Assembly (NCBI GenBank): GCA_028551475.1
Contig: CM052360.1
Location: 21,956,682-22,020,681, forward strand
Length of the DNA: 64,000 bases
Direction of reading: 5' to 3'
Source of the DNA: Casuarina equisetifolia
Taxonomy: Eukaryota; Streptophyta; Magnoliopsida; Fagales; Casuarinaceae
In this document: positions 1 to 11,680 of the stretch, in pieces
Layout of the letters: each line of letters begins with the position of its first letter
Position numbering within the stretch: position 1 is the stretch's first letter
Notes under the pieces: generated by a model
Told to the model about the DNA's origin: nothing
The model's database searches: none
The model's input: the letters and a program-made list of their open reading frames with translations, nothing else
Translations under genes and position numbers: made by a program

Positions 1-325
1 TTGTTGTTTACAACTTGTTTCTTCACTATTTATTGGTGATTCTATTATTGTTGAATCAGTGAATCTTAGTCCTGTTGCTATTGTTAAGGACTTGATTGGG
101 TTGTAACCTAACGATTGATATAGTGGAGATTTGGGTGGACTCCGTGATCGGTCTCGTGTTTTTTTTATCCTTCACATTGGAGGAGTTTTTCCACGTAGAA
201 ATTCTTTTGTGTTGATTGTGATTTGCTTATTTTACTTGTGATTCAAATACATCGTTGGTGTTTTAGTATTTCCTCATAGGTTCAATCAAAGTGGAAAACT
301 TTATACGTCGTTTTTCCCTTCAGTT
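1..325 (+). mobile_element. Probable LTR fragment (R/U5-like end of a Ty1-copia-type element)
   Basis: The stretch reads like the downstream part of a plant copia LTR, including a pyrimidine run followed by a 'ggaggagtttttccacg' segment near 180 and a 'tgtgattcaaatacatcg' tail. It occupies the place where the first 60 or so codons of the neighbouring dioxygenase pseudogene should be. No primer-binding site or internal coding region follows, so it would be a truncated or solo LTR. The assignment rests on sequence style only. Confidence 0.35.
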
Positions 326-330
326 TCTTC

Positions 331-1993
331 CAGGTGGTGAACCACGGGGTTCCACCGGAGCTATGCCAAAGAGTGGAGGCCGTGGCTAAGAAATTCTTTG
401 ACGGATCGCTGGAGGAGAAGAAGAAGGTCAAGCGGGAAGAGGGGAAGTCCATGGGATACCACGACAGTGAGTACAGTGAGAAAATCAGGGATTGGAAGGA
501 AATGTTTGATTAGTGGCTTCAGGATCCTATATATTTACCGCCCTTGCCCGAATTTGATGACAAGGAAGACAGGAGCTTAACAAACAAGTGGCCATTGTTC
601 CCTGCGGATTTTAGGTAATTTAAAGCTACCTGTCCCTTCTTTTACCTAGGCCAAAAAGGACATATTCCAGACATCGATCACTGCACAGTTAGTTGAAAGG
701 GATAGTGTATAGTCTCCATGGTGCATGATTTGACTCATAGTGTCAATCAGAAGTTGCTAAATTGTGTAGCACATTCAAACTAAAACTTGAATTAAGATGG
801 TGACTTGGAGTTCTTTAACAAATTGAATTCTATAGAGCCATGGGTTCTGCTCTGTAATATAATTTAGATTCTGCAGATTAGGTTCCCTCTCTATTTACCA
901 AATGATTTTTTGGAGGCAACAGTACTTTTAAGTGTGGCTTCATAATGTGTTTAGTCTTATTCTACCATAAAAAGGAATTACCTTGCTAAGCTTACTGATC
1001 TCATGAAATTTATTTTAGAAGAAAAAGTTTTCTGCATTTGGGAAACTAGAGGAGTGTCTTGTTAGATGATTGGTTTTGATTTCCTTGGAAAACCTTGTTT
1101 GGGGATTAGGTTTTAAAAGATTTTGAGTTGCAAGTTGGGAAATTAAGAGAGGAAATTTTGTCAGCCATGGTTCACTTAGATTCTCTAATGAAACTGAAAC
1201 TGTTTTCCATCTTGCATGACAAATTCTGGTTTGTCCTAACTTGATTTTCCAGGGAAGCATGCCAAGAGTATGCACGAGAAGTGGAAAAAATGACTTTCAA
1301 GGTATTGGGACTCATCTCCCTAAGTTTAGGCTTACCACCTGATCGTTTAAGTGGCTACTTCAAAGACCAATTCAGCCTATTCCGGATCAATCACTATCCT
1401 GCATGCCCTTCCCCCCACCTAGCCCTTGGTGTAGGCCCCCACAAGGATATTAGTGCTATAACTGTAATTGCTCAGGATGATGTTGGAGGCCTGGAAGTGA
1501 GACGGAAATCAGATGCAGAGTGGGTTCTTGTTAAGCCTATCCCAGATGCCTACATCATTAATCTTGGTGACATCTTTCAGGTATTATTTATGGCCATCAT
1601 CTTGTATGGCGATCCTTATGATAAACTAGTTATCAGAACAAGAGCTGACGTGATCTTTAAACGATCTGCAGAAGTTTTCTGCTCCAAAGTATTCTACAGC
1701 TCTCTGATAGTGACAGAGTTTGCTTGTTTATGTAGGTTTGGAGCAATGATAAGTATGAGAGCGGGGAGCACAGGGTGGTGGTCAATTCCAATAAGGAGAG
1801 GTTTTCCATTCCACTTTTCCTCTTCCCATCACAGTACACCATGGTAAAGTCTCTGGAGGAGCTAGTAAATGAGCAGAGCCCTGCTAAATACAGGGAATTC
1901 AACTGGGGGAAGTTTTTAGTCGGTAGACACAGTTATTCCAAGAAGCAGGTTGTGGAGAAAGTCCAGATTTGTCAGTTTAGGATATCGGCTTAG
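331..1993 (+). pseudogene. 2-oxoglutarate/Fe(II)-dependent dioxygenase pseudogene (DOXC type)
   Basis: This is a broken tandem paralogue of the intact gene at 4289-6077. Three exons can be read: 331-614, 1253-1580 and 1736-1993. The introns are GT-AG, and exon junctions and phases are identical to those of the intact copy (R split at the first junction, Q|VWSND at the second). Exon 1 begins only at the FFQVVNHGV segment; the preceding N-terminal part (about 60 codons) is missing and LTR-like sequence lies there instead. An in-frame TAG at 511-513 follows WKEMFD, where the intact copy reads FDFT. Exons 2 and 3 are fully open and keep the iron ligands (the PHKD motif, and the His of GEHRV), the NHYP segment and the RFS 2-oxoglutarate motif. 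The reading frame ends at TAG 1991-1993. The loss therefore looks fairly recent. It is very unlikely to make a working enzyme. Confidence 0.88.
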
Positions 1994-2064
1994 TGGTGGT
2001 ACTATGAAGTTTCTGTATCTAGTTCCAATAATGGACTTTCTTAGCTGCTTACAAGTAACAAGCT

Positions 2065-2070
2065 AATAAA
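2065..2070 (+). terminator. AATAAA polyadenylation signal of the dioxygenase pseudogene
   Basis: A canonical AATAAA lies about 70 bases after the TAG stop codon. This is the usual place for a plant near-upstream element. Confidence 0.45.
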
Positions 2071-2995
2071 AAGACAGGCATTGGAAATATCCAGGAAAAG
2101 TTTATCTTGCTTCATGGAGATTTACTTACTGAATTCAAATCAGTTTTATGCAGGATAATTAGAAGGGGGACTTCAGTGCATAATGTCCTTTCTGAAGTTG
2201 ATGTCCATGACTTCAAAGTAATCCCAACCCATCCACTTGCCTATTCTTACATCAATGACGTGAAGTAGCATCCGAGGTGTTGTAGTGTCTGTCCCACCTC
2301 AAATATAGTAAAGCATTTTGATGGACGTATAAGGAAAAGGACTTGTCCGTTACCTAAAGTGTCTTTCTTAGCAAATAGCATCATTGGAATAAATTTTATT
2401 ATAAATTGAAAGTATAGCAGTGTTTATCTCATGTGCTGCAGTTAGAAAACAACTCTAGTTAGTTACCTAGAATATTTTTCTTGATAAGTAGTATCAAAAA
2501 TAGGTTAGAACAACTTCTATTTTGCTTAGAAAGTTTCACAGTATTAGATAAAAAGTCCAATGACTTAATTCAAAAGCTAACTTAATGGTTAAAGAATTTT
2601 TTTTTTAAGTTTATTATAAGAAATTATACTTTTGATATAAGACTTTTATATTATATACATGTTCTCACATACCAAGAACCATTGGACTCAAGATTATATG
2701 GGATGAGACAAATTTAATATATGTTTCAATATAAAGTCAAAAGGCCTAAAAAATTAATTCAAAAGTTAGATGGACACTTTTTTTTATTTAAGTTTACTAC
2801 AACAAATCATTTTGTGAAAATTTTAGTCTAATACAAAACATTTAAATTCTTATTTCTTTACTTAAAAGTCTTTTTCTAACAAATAGTATTAAAGACAAGT
2901 TGAAATAAAGTTCATTATACTTGTAAGGTTCATTAATGTCTACGTCATATCATGAAATAACTGGAAAAGCTTATTAACATGAGAACTTTTACTCT
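2071..2995. other. AT-rich intergenic spacer
   Basis: No coding signal. Two short segments ('aattcaaaagctaac' near 2570 and 'aattcaaaagttaga' near 2756) begin a loosely similar motif that recurs near 10250 and 15890. It is probably a decayed dispersed repeat. Confidence 0.4.
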
Positions 2996-2999
2996 TCAC

Positions 3000-3540
3000 A
3001 AGGCACGCTCTGAGAGACCCCAATGAGGTCCTTTCCTTAACAAATGAATCCAGAATCTTCTACTTGTTGCGTGAAGAATTCGAACTAGCATACTGAATCT
3101 ATGTTCAATGACGAGCTAAATACATCAACAAACCCAACACGCAGCTCCAAAAGATAAACAATCTTGCCACCAAGTTTGAACATCCAACCCAAATCGTTAG
3201 GGTACAGAAGGGAACATTAGGGCGGCAAATGTTGAATTTAGCTGCTCAAACCCTGCTGATTGAGCTTGAATGGAAACGAAAACTGAGGGAACTCAACAAA
3301 ATGATAGTTGCAGGGCCTGGCAAACGACGCTGAGAACGGAGACTGCTCTAGTGGTCACATTTTGTGGCCGGCGGCGACTGACACATAGAAATTACAATAA
3401 CCAGCCTTTTCAGAACTTAGCATCCTGTGTATCCCAACATCCAAGGGGGTAATATCAGGCTGCTGTCCTTCGTCTTCCACCGTTCTCGGCGGTGATCGGG
3501 AATGAATTGTTGAGAAAAGAATTATACGTGGCACAACTAA
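3000..3540. other. GC-richer island with an unrecognised minus-strand open segment
   Basis: Base composition rises sharply against both flanks. On the minus strand one frame stays open from about 3508 down to a TGA near 3370 and contains the peptide PDITPLDVGIHRML. I do not recognise it. It may be an exon or exon relic of an unrelated gene, or the distal promoter of the intact dioxygenase that starts 750 bases downstream. A near-exact 15-base direct repeat ('aattacgcaaattca') at 3603 and 3658 lies just beyond. Confidence 0.2.
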
Positions 3541-4222
3541 TTCTAGTTCACTCTCTTTAACTTCAGCTGTAATAATTTATAATCTAATATTTGGAAAAAG
3601 ACAATTACGCAAATTCATGTTTCCTCTTAAGGAAAACTGATGTTCTTATTTCCATCTAATTACGCAAATTCACTACTTTTTTCTTAAAATTTGGTCTTTG
3701 TAGTTTTTGAAGGGGGAGAAATATTCAAGCTTCAATTATGTGTTCTAATTATCAGAATTACAATAGAATCACAAATCTAATTTTTCTTTAATTAGGAAAC
3801 GGAAGAAGGAAATTAGTGCCTCAAACCGTGGCCAATTAGGTGAAATTTTCCAGTAACTTCACTTGAAATGGATTCAATCCATGAATGATAGTGTATGTTA
3901 CATTCTAATTTGGACACACTTTCTATTTTATCATAGCATTGACAAATTCCATGTTAATATGATTATATCTGACACATGAATCCACTCACCCAGTTTCCTC
4001 TTGGTTGTGGCCACGTAGTTGTGCAAGTCTACTCATTCTTACAGGTTAATCAAAACAGAACATTAATCTCAGACGTAACAGGCAATTTAACAGGCAAGCG
4101 CGGACGTCACACGTACCTATAGAAGCAGGACCATACAAAACATACTTGCCTGGTTATCGTCACCTTGTACAATGCCAAAGACACCGTCCAGGTTCAATAT
4201 GACTGCAAACTCAATTCCCACC

Positions 4223-4230
4223 CTATAAAA
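4223..4230 (+). promoter_or_regulatory. TATA box of the intact dioxygenase gene
   Basis: 'ccctataaaacc' lies 60 bases upstream of the ATG. This implies a short 5' leader of about 30-35 bases. The start codon context 'aaccATGG' is strong. Confidence 0.7.
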
Positions 4231-4288
4231 CCAACCATTAAGAGGACAACCCAAGAACAAAACAGGAACAAAAGCAAAATCACTAACC

Positions 4289-6077
4289 ATGGGAGAGGTT
4301 GATCCAGCTTTCATCCAAGACCCTGAACACAGACCTAAAGTTGCCTTCACGTTAGCTGAACGCATCCCTGTTGTCGATCTCTCTTCGATCCACTCCAACG
4401 ATGTGTCCGCCATTGACAGCGTTGTGAGAGAGATCGGTAATGCCTGCAAGGACTGGGGGTTCTTCCAGGTGATCAACCATGGGGTACCGTTGAAGAAGCG
4501 CCAGAGGATCGAGGATTTGGCGAGGAAGTTCTTCGCGCAGAGCTTGGAGGACAAGAGGAAGATCAGAAGGAACGCCAAAGACGTGTATGGTTACTTTGAC
4601 GGTGAACATACCAAGAATGTCAGGGACTGGAAGGAGGTGTTCGATTTCACTGTAGAGGAACCCACTTTGATCCCGGCTTCACATTTGCCTGATGATGAGG
4701 AAGTGGCCGAGTGGACAAACCAGTGGCCAGAGTACCCGCCGGATTTAAGGTAATTTAACACTATGTAGAATCTCTTTAGACATAATTCACAATAGAATTC
4801 GAGTTATAACAACTGTTGATGCTCTTATGGTGGAGCCTTAGCTCTCAGTAACCTTCTATCTTCTTTTTATTGAATACTTGGTGCTGCTCTTATGGTGAAG
4901 CGCCTTGAATACCTTATTATTCAATGAGATCTTTTGGAGAGAGGTGTACCTAAACTTTTAAGATAGTATCAAAATTAGGCCTTCTTCTATATGTGTTAGT
5001 ACAAATCTCATAATTATACCAATCCTTTGCCTGCTTAATAAAATCGAGATTGGAAAAGAGTATTAAACAAAATGAATAGCATTTATAAAATGCTTAAGTC
5101 TTTTTATATTCGTTTATACGTTACTATTGATTCAGAAAAAACAACTACTTAAATAACACGCATAGCAAAATAAATGTCTTAAAAGATTAATTACAATTGA
5201 TTATCATACCAAAAGCTAGTTCATATCATTGAAGAGATATTTTTTATATTTAATTTTAAAAATAATCTTCTCTTTTCCTTATGTTGTTTTTGTCCCCAAC
5301 ACTCTTTACAGTAAACACTCTTTCCCATACTAAAAACTTCTCTACTTAAAGACTAATTCAAGCAATTTAAATCTGTGAGTTGATGGAGTTCCCTGACAAT
5401 GTCATTTACCAGGGAGGCGTGCCAGGAATATGCAGCAGAGATGGTAAAACTGGGCTACAAATTGATGGAACTAATTGCCCTGACGCTAGGCTTGCGGGCA
5501 GATAAGTTCAGTGGCTTTTTCAAAGACCACACCAGCTTTATCCGGCTGAACCACTATCCACCTTGCCCTTTCCCTGACTTGACGCTTGGTGTTGGTCGCC
5601 ATAAGGATGGCGGCTGCTTAACTGTCCTTTACCAAGATGAGGTCGGAGGATTGGAGGTCAAGCGGAAAACAGGTGGAGAATGGGTCCGTGTCAAACCCAC
5701 ACCAGATGCTTTTATCATCAATGTTGGAGACATCATTCAGGTACCATTTTCAATCTCTAAATCAACTTTTTGGGCAAAATTGTCCTTATTGGTCAGTTCC
5801 ACTTACAGAAATGAACTTTCAGGTTTGGAGCAACGACAGGTATGAGAGCGTGGAGCATAGGGTGATGGTGAACTCAGAGAGGGATAGGCTCTCCATTCCA
5901 TTCTTCTTCAACCCAGCACACTACACAATGGTTAAGCCCTTGGAGGAGCTGACAAATGAGCAAAGTCCTGCGAAATACAGGCCATACAGCTGGGGAAAGT
6001 TCATAACTCACAGGAAGCACAGTAACTTCCAGAAGCTGAAAGAAGAAAACGTCCAAATCTATCATTTCAGGATATGA
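4289..6077 (+). CDS. 2-oxoglutarate/Fe(II)-dependent dioxygenase, DOXC subfamily
   Basis: Exons are 4289-4749, 5413-5740 and 5823-6077. All introns are GT-AG and splicing gives 347 residues ending at TGA 6075-6077. The N-terminal DIOX_N region starts MGEVDPAFIQ and includes GFFQVINHGV. The C-terminal double-stranded beta-helix carries the Fe(II) ligands H217, D219 and H275, the 2-oxoglutarate motif R285-L-S287, and NHYPPC at 200-205. The family couples decarboxylation of 2-oxoglutarate to hydroxylation or desaturation of small molecules, usually in the cytosol. It includes flavonol synthase-like, DMR6-like and hormone-modifying enzymes. The substrate cannot be read from the sequence; 'flavonol synthase/flavanone 3-hydroxylase-like' would be a typical automatic label. 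The length is normal and no lesion is seen. A broken paralogue lies 2.3 kb upstream in the same orientation, so this is a tandem duplication with one survivor. Confidence 0.95.
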
Positions 6078-6207
6078 GAGTAGAAGCTGATTGAAAGCAG
6101 TGTCATGTATTTAAGCAATAATATTCAGCTTCCTGTAGTGAGCATGATCTGGTTCATCACAGAGATGAGATGTCGAAGTTTTATATAACAATAATGGAGT
6201 ATGGTTT

Positions 6208-6213
6208 AATAAA
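6208..6213 (+). terminator. AATAAA polyadenylation signal of the dioxygenase gene
   Basis: AATAAA lies about 130 bases after the TGA. The sequence downstream becomes AT-rich and noncoding. Confidence 0.5.
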
Positions 6214-6770
6214 ATGTCATGACTACGCTAGGTGGACTCCGTCTCAGTACATGACCTTTTATGGGACTTGTCACGAAGAAGTGGAAATTCCTGAATTTGT
6301 TTAAAAATGTCTAATAATGATATTAATGATATTAAACAATAATTATTATTGGAGTGTGAGGCTATCTTAAAACCTGAATATATTATGTGAGAAAATTTTA
6401 TCATTTATAAGACCAAGAACCTATCCTTATGCATTTGATATGTACATCTTTAACACTCTTTCTAATATACATACTAATACTAGCATTGTATATAAATAAA
6501 AGCCTAACTTTTGTGCATAAAGAATTAGAAAACAAATGCTCATTTCTAGTTTTGATTTTATATTAAGATATAAGAGTTTATTCCAAAACTTTAAAAAATT
6601 ACATAAAACAACCTTTTTAGTTATAAGATCAAGAACTTATTTTCATACTTATGAGACAAAACCCACTTTTAACAATTACTTAAATAAATTAATGAATTTT
6701 TAAAAAATTTATTAAGTTCAAAGTCCACGCTACAAAAGAAAAGGGATACAAAATCAACTATGGCCCACAC
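6214..6770. other. AT-rich spacer
   Basis: Nothing recognisable as a gene or element. Confidence 0.5.
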
Positions 6771-6774
6771 ACTC

Positions 6775-9315
6775 CAATCCGGGCTCAACCTTGTCAACCC
6801 AAGCCGACATGCTCTCTTAGCCCAACTTGGTGCTCTCCCTCTTCTATTCCACCCACCGGAACAAAAAGACAAGGGCTCATAGAAACAACCCGTGCTTCAG
6901 CTTGGCAGGTCCTTTTTCTCGTCTTGGGTTCGTCTACGACCTCGTTCTCCGGCCTTGAATGTAAGTTGAAAGACTATACACTGAGGGCTCCAAGTGACAC
7001 AAGATGCGAGCCGACTAAGCCCACAGGAATGATTTATATTTGCTATGTTCATATTCAAAATCAACTAAAAGATCTTACAAAAGCTTTATGCAAGAAGCAT
7101 CATTATGTGTTAATTGTCTATAACCTATTGCCTTTAACAAATAAGTTGAGAATCAGATTTTGATATCCAAAGTATAAATCGATTACTATTCATTTGTTAA
7201 GAGTTATATTCTAGTTAATCTCCAATTCTTAAGAATTTGTATTGTACTTAATCTTCAATTGTCAAGAGTTTACATTCTAGTTACTTTTTCAGATTTTGTA
7301 TTGTAATAGAATTTTGTCGATAGGTCCTTTATTTATCAAGTAACAATACAGTTTCTTTTAAAGATTAAATATAAATTATTTAATTTTCAAATTTATTTTT
7401 TGACATGATATCTAAATGTAATCACTTACCGATATTCGATTTGCAATATAGTATAATATCATGATTTCTTTTCTAATTCATTTTTAAAACTGACTAATAG
7501 ATTTTGCTTGACAGTGATTCGACATTATAGATTAACTTGACAACCTCCTCTCTCAATTCAACATTATTTGTCTTTAGGAATTTTCTTTTGTGTGAAAATT
7601 GTATTAATACAAATTAGAGTATAAAAATAAAGAAGCATACTTCAACATTATAAAAGTTTTATAGATACAAAAAAAAAAGGTTAGAAATCTCTAAATCTCA
7701 TTTAAAATAACATTTCTATGTTAAGATTTTATATTTTTAAATAAAAAAAAACTTTTTAAAATTGGGATTTTTGTTCTTTTTTTTTTCCCCTAAAAAACAT
7801 CTTAGCTAGATATTTGCATCTAAGATTTGTTTTCGTTTTATAACGTTCAGTACCCTGGAACTACTGGTTTCATTGTACTTAGGACACTTAATAAAAATGA
7901 TTATCATTTAAAATCATAAAACTCTTTGACAATTGTGTTGTGGATGAGGGAGCCAGCTGAAGCTCGCGAAATGGCAGTTATGAAACATTATTCTTGTTTA
8001 CGTTTTTCCTTTTCGAAGGTGACATTGAACTTCGTGGCAGCAATCCTTTAAATAAACCTGCAAGTAGTAGTTGCTGTGGAATGTTATACCTGGACGGGCC
8101 CTCTAATGGCTTTTCTTTTCTCGAAGGTCGTCAGTGAACTTGGCGACAACCCTTTAAATAAACAGCAAGTGGACTTTGTGACAGCAACCTTTAAATAAAC
8201 TAGCAAGTAAGAAGGTTGCTCCTGGATAAAGTGTTAGTTCAGCCGGCCAGAAGTAAAAGTAATTCCTTTAAATAAACTAGCAAGTAAGAAGGTTGCTCCT
8301 GGATAAAGTGTTAGTTCAGCCGGCCAGAAGTAAAAGTAATTCCTTTAAATAAACTAGCAAGTAAGTAGTTCTTTTGTTAGACAGCTTCATTTTATTCTTA
8401 GAAAGCTTTATGATCCCTCAGTGGAATAAAAATATTGGGAGTGGGATTCAAATGAATAAAATTTCTTATTAAAATGTACAATAAAATCAATTTGTGTTCA
8501 AAACGTTCATAAAGCAAACATGATTATACTGGAATAGTAAATGACCGAAATTCAAATACAATTTTATCCTCCAAAAGTCCTCTAATCTCTGCATTCAAGG
8601 AAAAACCTTAAAATATTAAATAAAATCACCTTAGATTTGGAAGGATTATTAAAGCAAACAAAATGTCGGAAAAAAGGAAGAAGATTACAATAAGCCTGAT
8701 GTTATTGGCTAAGAATCTCATTATGCCCATTTCAAGGATATGTATTAGATGCATTTTGGAAGTAGCTTTTATCTCCGGTATATATAATAGTGTTACCTTT
8801 GACTTGAAAGGATAGTTATAGAAAACTTATTTGGTGTCATAAAAGATCAAAGTTCAAATTCTTCTTTTATTCTCTAAAAGTTTCTTAATCTCGTTGTCAA
8901 AGTTAAAAAATCGAAAGTGCCTTGGAGGTAGCCGATATTTTCTTACTATAATATGAAGTAAAATTACATTTTATCTTGAAATATATTTTAAAATAATCAT
9001 GATTCGGAATAATAATAAATTATCAAAGTTCAAGTCTTATTTTGGTTTCTTAAATATTTTAATCTGGTCATGAGAAAATTAGAGACATGTTGGGATTGGC
9101 CCTCAAGACTTTTCTGTTATACTGAAATAAAATATAAAAAATATAAAAATATTTTTATTTGAAAATACAATTAAAATAAATCCATTTTACAGTAATAAAT
9201 GACCATAGTTCAACTTATATTTTCTTATTAAGACTCTCCTTATCTCTTCCTTATTCACATCCCTCTTCCCATTTCTCATTATCTAATCACCAATCCCGTC
9301 CAAACTTTTTTTTTT
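6775..9315 (+). repeat. Segmental repeat block P, copy 1
   Basis: This block is duplicated three times in the window. Copy 1 matches 59515-61895 in the same orientation over its whole length, starting with 'gggctcaaccttgtcaa' and ending at 'cattatctaatcacc'. From about 7430 onward it also matches 34865-32450 in inverted orientation. It contains a LINE-tail-like stretch (about 7570-7790) and a TATA-like tandem array (8188-8365). Open frames in it are not kept between copies, so I see no protein gene. Confidence 0.8.
8188..8365. repeat. 77-bp perfect tandem duplication with a third partial unit
   Basis: Units start at 8188, 8265 and 8342, each beginning CCTTTAAATAAACTAGC. The first two are identical over 77 bases and the third stops after about 24 bases. 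Two degenerate starts of the same motif precede them near 8046 and 8152. The other P copies (near 60850-60950 and 33980-34170) keep single, diverged motifs and lack the perfect duplication, so it arose recently in this copy. Confidence 0.9.
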
Positions 9316-9539
9316 GTAATCCTATTTATACTCTAGTTGACTTCTAATCCTGCATTTATGCAATGTTCAGTGTATTTTTTAATGTAATAAAATAAACTAA
9401 ACTTATTCAGCTTTCATGTGCTTTTTAAATATGCTATCAAACTATAGCTTCTAATGTATATTGAATTTTTAATATTATAGTATATATCATAATCTCTACT
9501 TCATATTCCATTTTCTTTAAAAAGAAAATTTATCTAACC

Positions 9540-10170
9540 TTTCAAGTATCTCAAGTACAAAACAACAAAGACTTTGGAGAGAAAATGACAAAGCAAAAGA
9601 TTAGCTTAGCAATATAAGATTATATCAAAAGACTAAAAAAGGAACACTTGAAAGTGGTGTCGAAAAGAAGTCATCGTTAACTGTAAAAGGATATGGGTTT
9701 TTTGGCACTGCCGTCGAACATCGGAGAATGATGAAATTAATGATTATAAAAATTACGAGGATAGGTTGGAAGGCGTGCAGTTGGTCGTCCTTCCGAGGAC
9801 AGGCAGAAAGCAAGCACATTGAAAAATATTATTTCTTTTCTTTCATTTGTTTCTTTATTGGTAAGCTTTTTATTTCATAATTAAGCCATGATGAGAAACA
9901 AAAGTAGTTCCATCTTTAATATGGATATCATCAAAGCTTCAAATTATTCCATCCACTAGTTTTACCTTTTGATTAAACAAAACTAGTTCCACCTTTGTTC
10001 CATTTACTCATTTTATTGAATAATTTTTTAGCCCACTTGATGGTGTTTCCTTAAAAATGCGTAATGTTTGAACACAATGACAACTAAAACTAAGAGGATA
10101 GGCCGGAAAGCTTGAAAATTCAAAAAATATTCTTTCATTCCTTTTATTGTTACCTTGTTCACCAGCTTTT
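9540..10170. repeat. Repeat block Q, copy 1 (truncated)
   Basis: Matches 14550-15210 in direct orientation (shared 'ggaacac.tgaaagtggtg') and 32400-31640 inverted. The second half of Q seen at 15210-15600 is missing here. No reading frame survives in all three copies. Confidence 0.75.
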
Positions 10171-10249
10171 TATTTGATGTGGATGGCTCTTTATCAGTAA
10201 GTACAAGGCTTGAATTTTTTTTTTTTTTTGGGCTACACTTGAAATGATA

Positions 10250-10435
10250 AAGTTTTAAAGGTCCAAGTTAAAAACTAACTAAAAACTTTTAGAGATACTT
10301 CTTTTATTTAAGATTCACCACAAAAAATTACACTTGTGTCCTACATATATGAAAGTTATCGATGATATATTGCAAAACACTCTGATTGTCCATCAGTTTT
10401 TAAGACAAAATGCCTTTAAGCTTTAGAGAAAAAAG
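10250..10435. repeat. Dispersed noncoding repeat (also near 15890-16075)
   Basis: The part from 'cttcttttatttaag' through 'ctgattgtccatcag' recurs near 15920-16040 ('ttgattgtccatcag'), and a weaker match lies near 2560-2850. It has no coding potential and looks like an old short element. Confidence 0.45.
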
Positions 10436-11036
10436 AAGGTGAGACAGCAGATTTTCCATAGTTCAAAGTGGGCGTCCTCTTTTTTTATTATCAAAATATG
10501 GCAATGACAGCATTCATACACTTATAATTTCTAATAATACTACAAGTACTTGCATTTGACGTAGCAGTCCAATGACAACATTATCCTTTAGCTAGGAACG
10601 AAGTGCCTTTAAATCTCGCGCTAACGATTTCTTGCAACGGGGACTAGAAGGAATTTTGAGGAAGCAAGAAGAAAGAAGAAATACGAAAGAAGGGCAAGAA
10701 AAACAATGTATTTTAGCATTGGTAGTATTATTCTTGTTTAAAGGAAAATTGTACATGAACTCTAAATATATATAAAGAAACTATAAGAACTAAATAAAAA
10801 AAATTATGGCATCAACTAAAATCAAAAAAAGGAAATTATTAAACCTACTAAAATTAGGAAAGAAAATTGTGAAACCTACTATAATCAAGAAAAAAAAAAT
10901 AGTCCTCTTCACATGAGAAAAATTCATAATATAACTAACCTAATGGATCAATAAGCTCCAGTAGGTCGAATAACTATGTCTATGAGTGTTCCTGAACATA
11001 TACTAGGTGAGAATGAAAGTGAGAATGGGAACACGA

Positions 11037-11045
11037 CTATTTATA
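11037..11045 (-). promoter_or_regulatory. Conserved TATA motif (CTATAAATAG), unit 1
   Basis: Read on the minus strand, CCTCTATAAATAGTCGTG is kept in all three units (20471-20478 and 29282-29290). In units 2 and 3 it lies about 0.9 kb upstream of the small unknown gene. In unit 1 that gene is missing, so this would be an orphan promoter. Confidence 0.4.
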
Positions 11046-11232
11046 GAGGCAAGTCAGTAAACAGGTACATCCTTTTACTACGGTAAAGATTTAAGCTGGA
11101 AAGAGTTTGTTTAATGAGGGAATCTTTCCTCAGCCACTACTACATGCATGTATTAAATGCTCGTCCAAATTTGACCACATGACATTACTTTGTGACCAGG
11201 AAATATAAAAATGTTTGTCTAAAAGTGTTTTT

Positions 11233-11680
11233 TTAAGATAGTTCACCACATTCTTGTTCATCTAGATATCATTGGCAAGAACATTAGAATTAATGGGAGG
11301 GTTGAATCCAAACACAACATTCGCTATAGTGATGAGACCTGGGTCGTGGCTAGTGATACTCAAAAAAGCAACCACATTGGTATTTTCGACATCAAATTGG
11401 AAGTGAATGAGACCAACCAAGAACACAAAGCCATCTCTTACAATTACTAAAATTTCGGTGCCATGAGGATGAGTATGAGGATGATTGAGGCGAAATGGTT
11501 CAATGACTACGTCTTAAATAAATGCTCAATGTGTTGAGACCTGGTATCTGCCTGCATTCAAAAGAGAGACATTTGATGGGAGTGGATTTGGGCGTGGAAT
11601 GCTCAGTCCCGATAAGAAGAAATCATTGGCAGGAACAAGGCTTGGGTCCTTGCACAGCATTCCGTTGCAAACGGAAAGAA
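11233..11680 (-). pseudogene. Germin-like protein (cupin) pseudogene, unit 1
   Basis: The minus-strand translation shows the order of a germin-like protein: NGMLCKDPSLVPANDFFLSG, then GLSIP, then NHPHTHPHGTEILVIV (cupin motif 1 with metal ligands His-x-His and Glu), then GLIHFQF (cupin motif 2 with the last His), then HDPGLITIANVVFG and the C-terminal NKNVVNYL. Germin-like proteins are secreted Mn-binding cupins of the cell wall, often with superoxide dismutase or oxalate oxidase activity. Lesions: no signal-peptide exon is found upstream, there are stops after the QVSTH segment and before the C-terminus (TAG at 11262-11264), and about 25 codons between the two cupin motifs are deleted, joining LVIV directly to RDGFVFLVG. 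It cannot make a functional protein. Confidence 0.82.

Noticed and set aside
9625-9819. Minus-strand frame in block Q, copy 1, suggestive of a secreted peptide
   Set aside because: Copies 2 and 3 have stops and shifts at the same positions, so no conserved coding.
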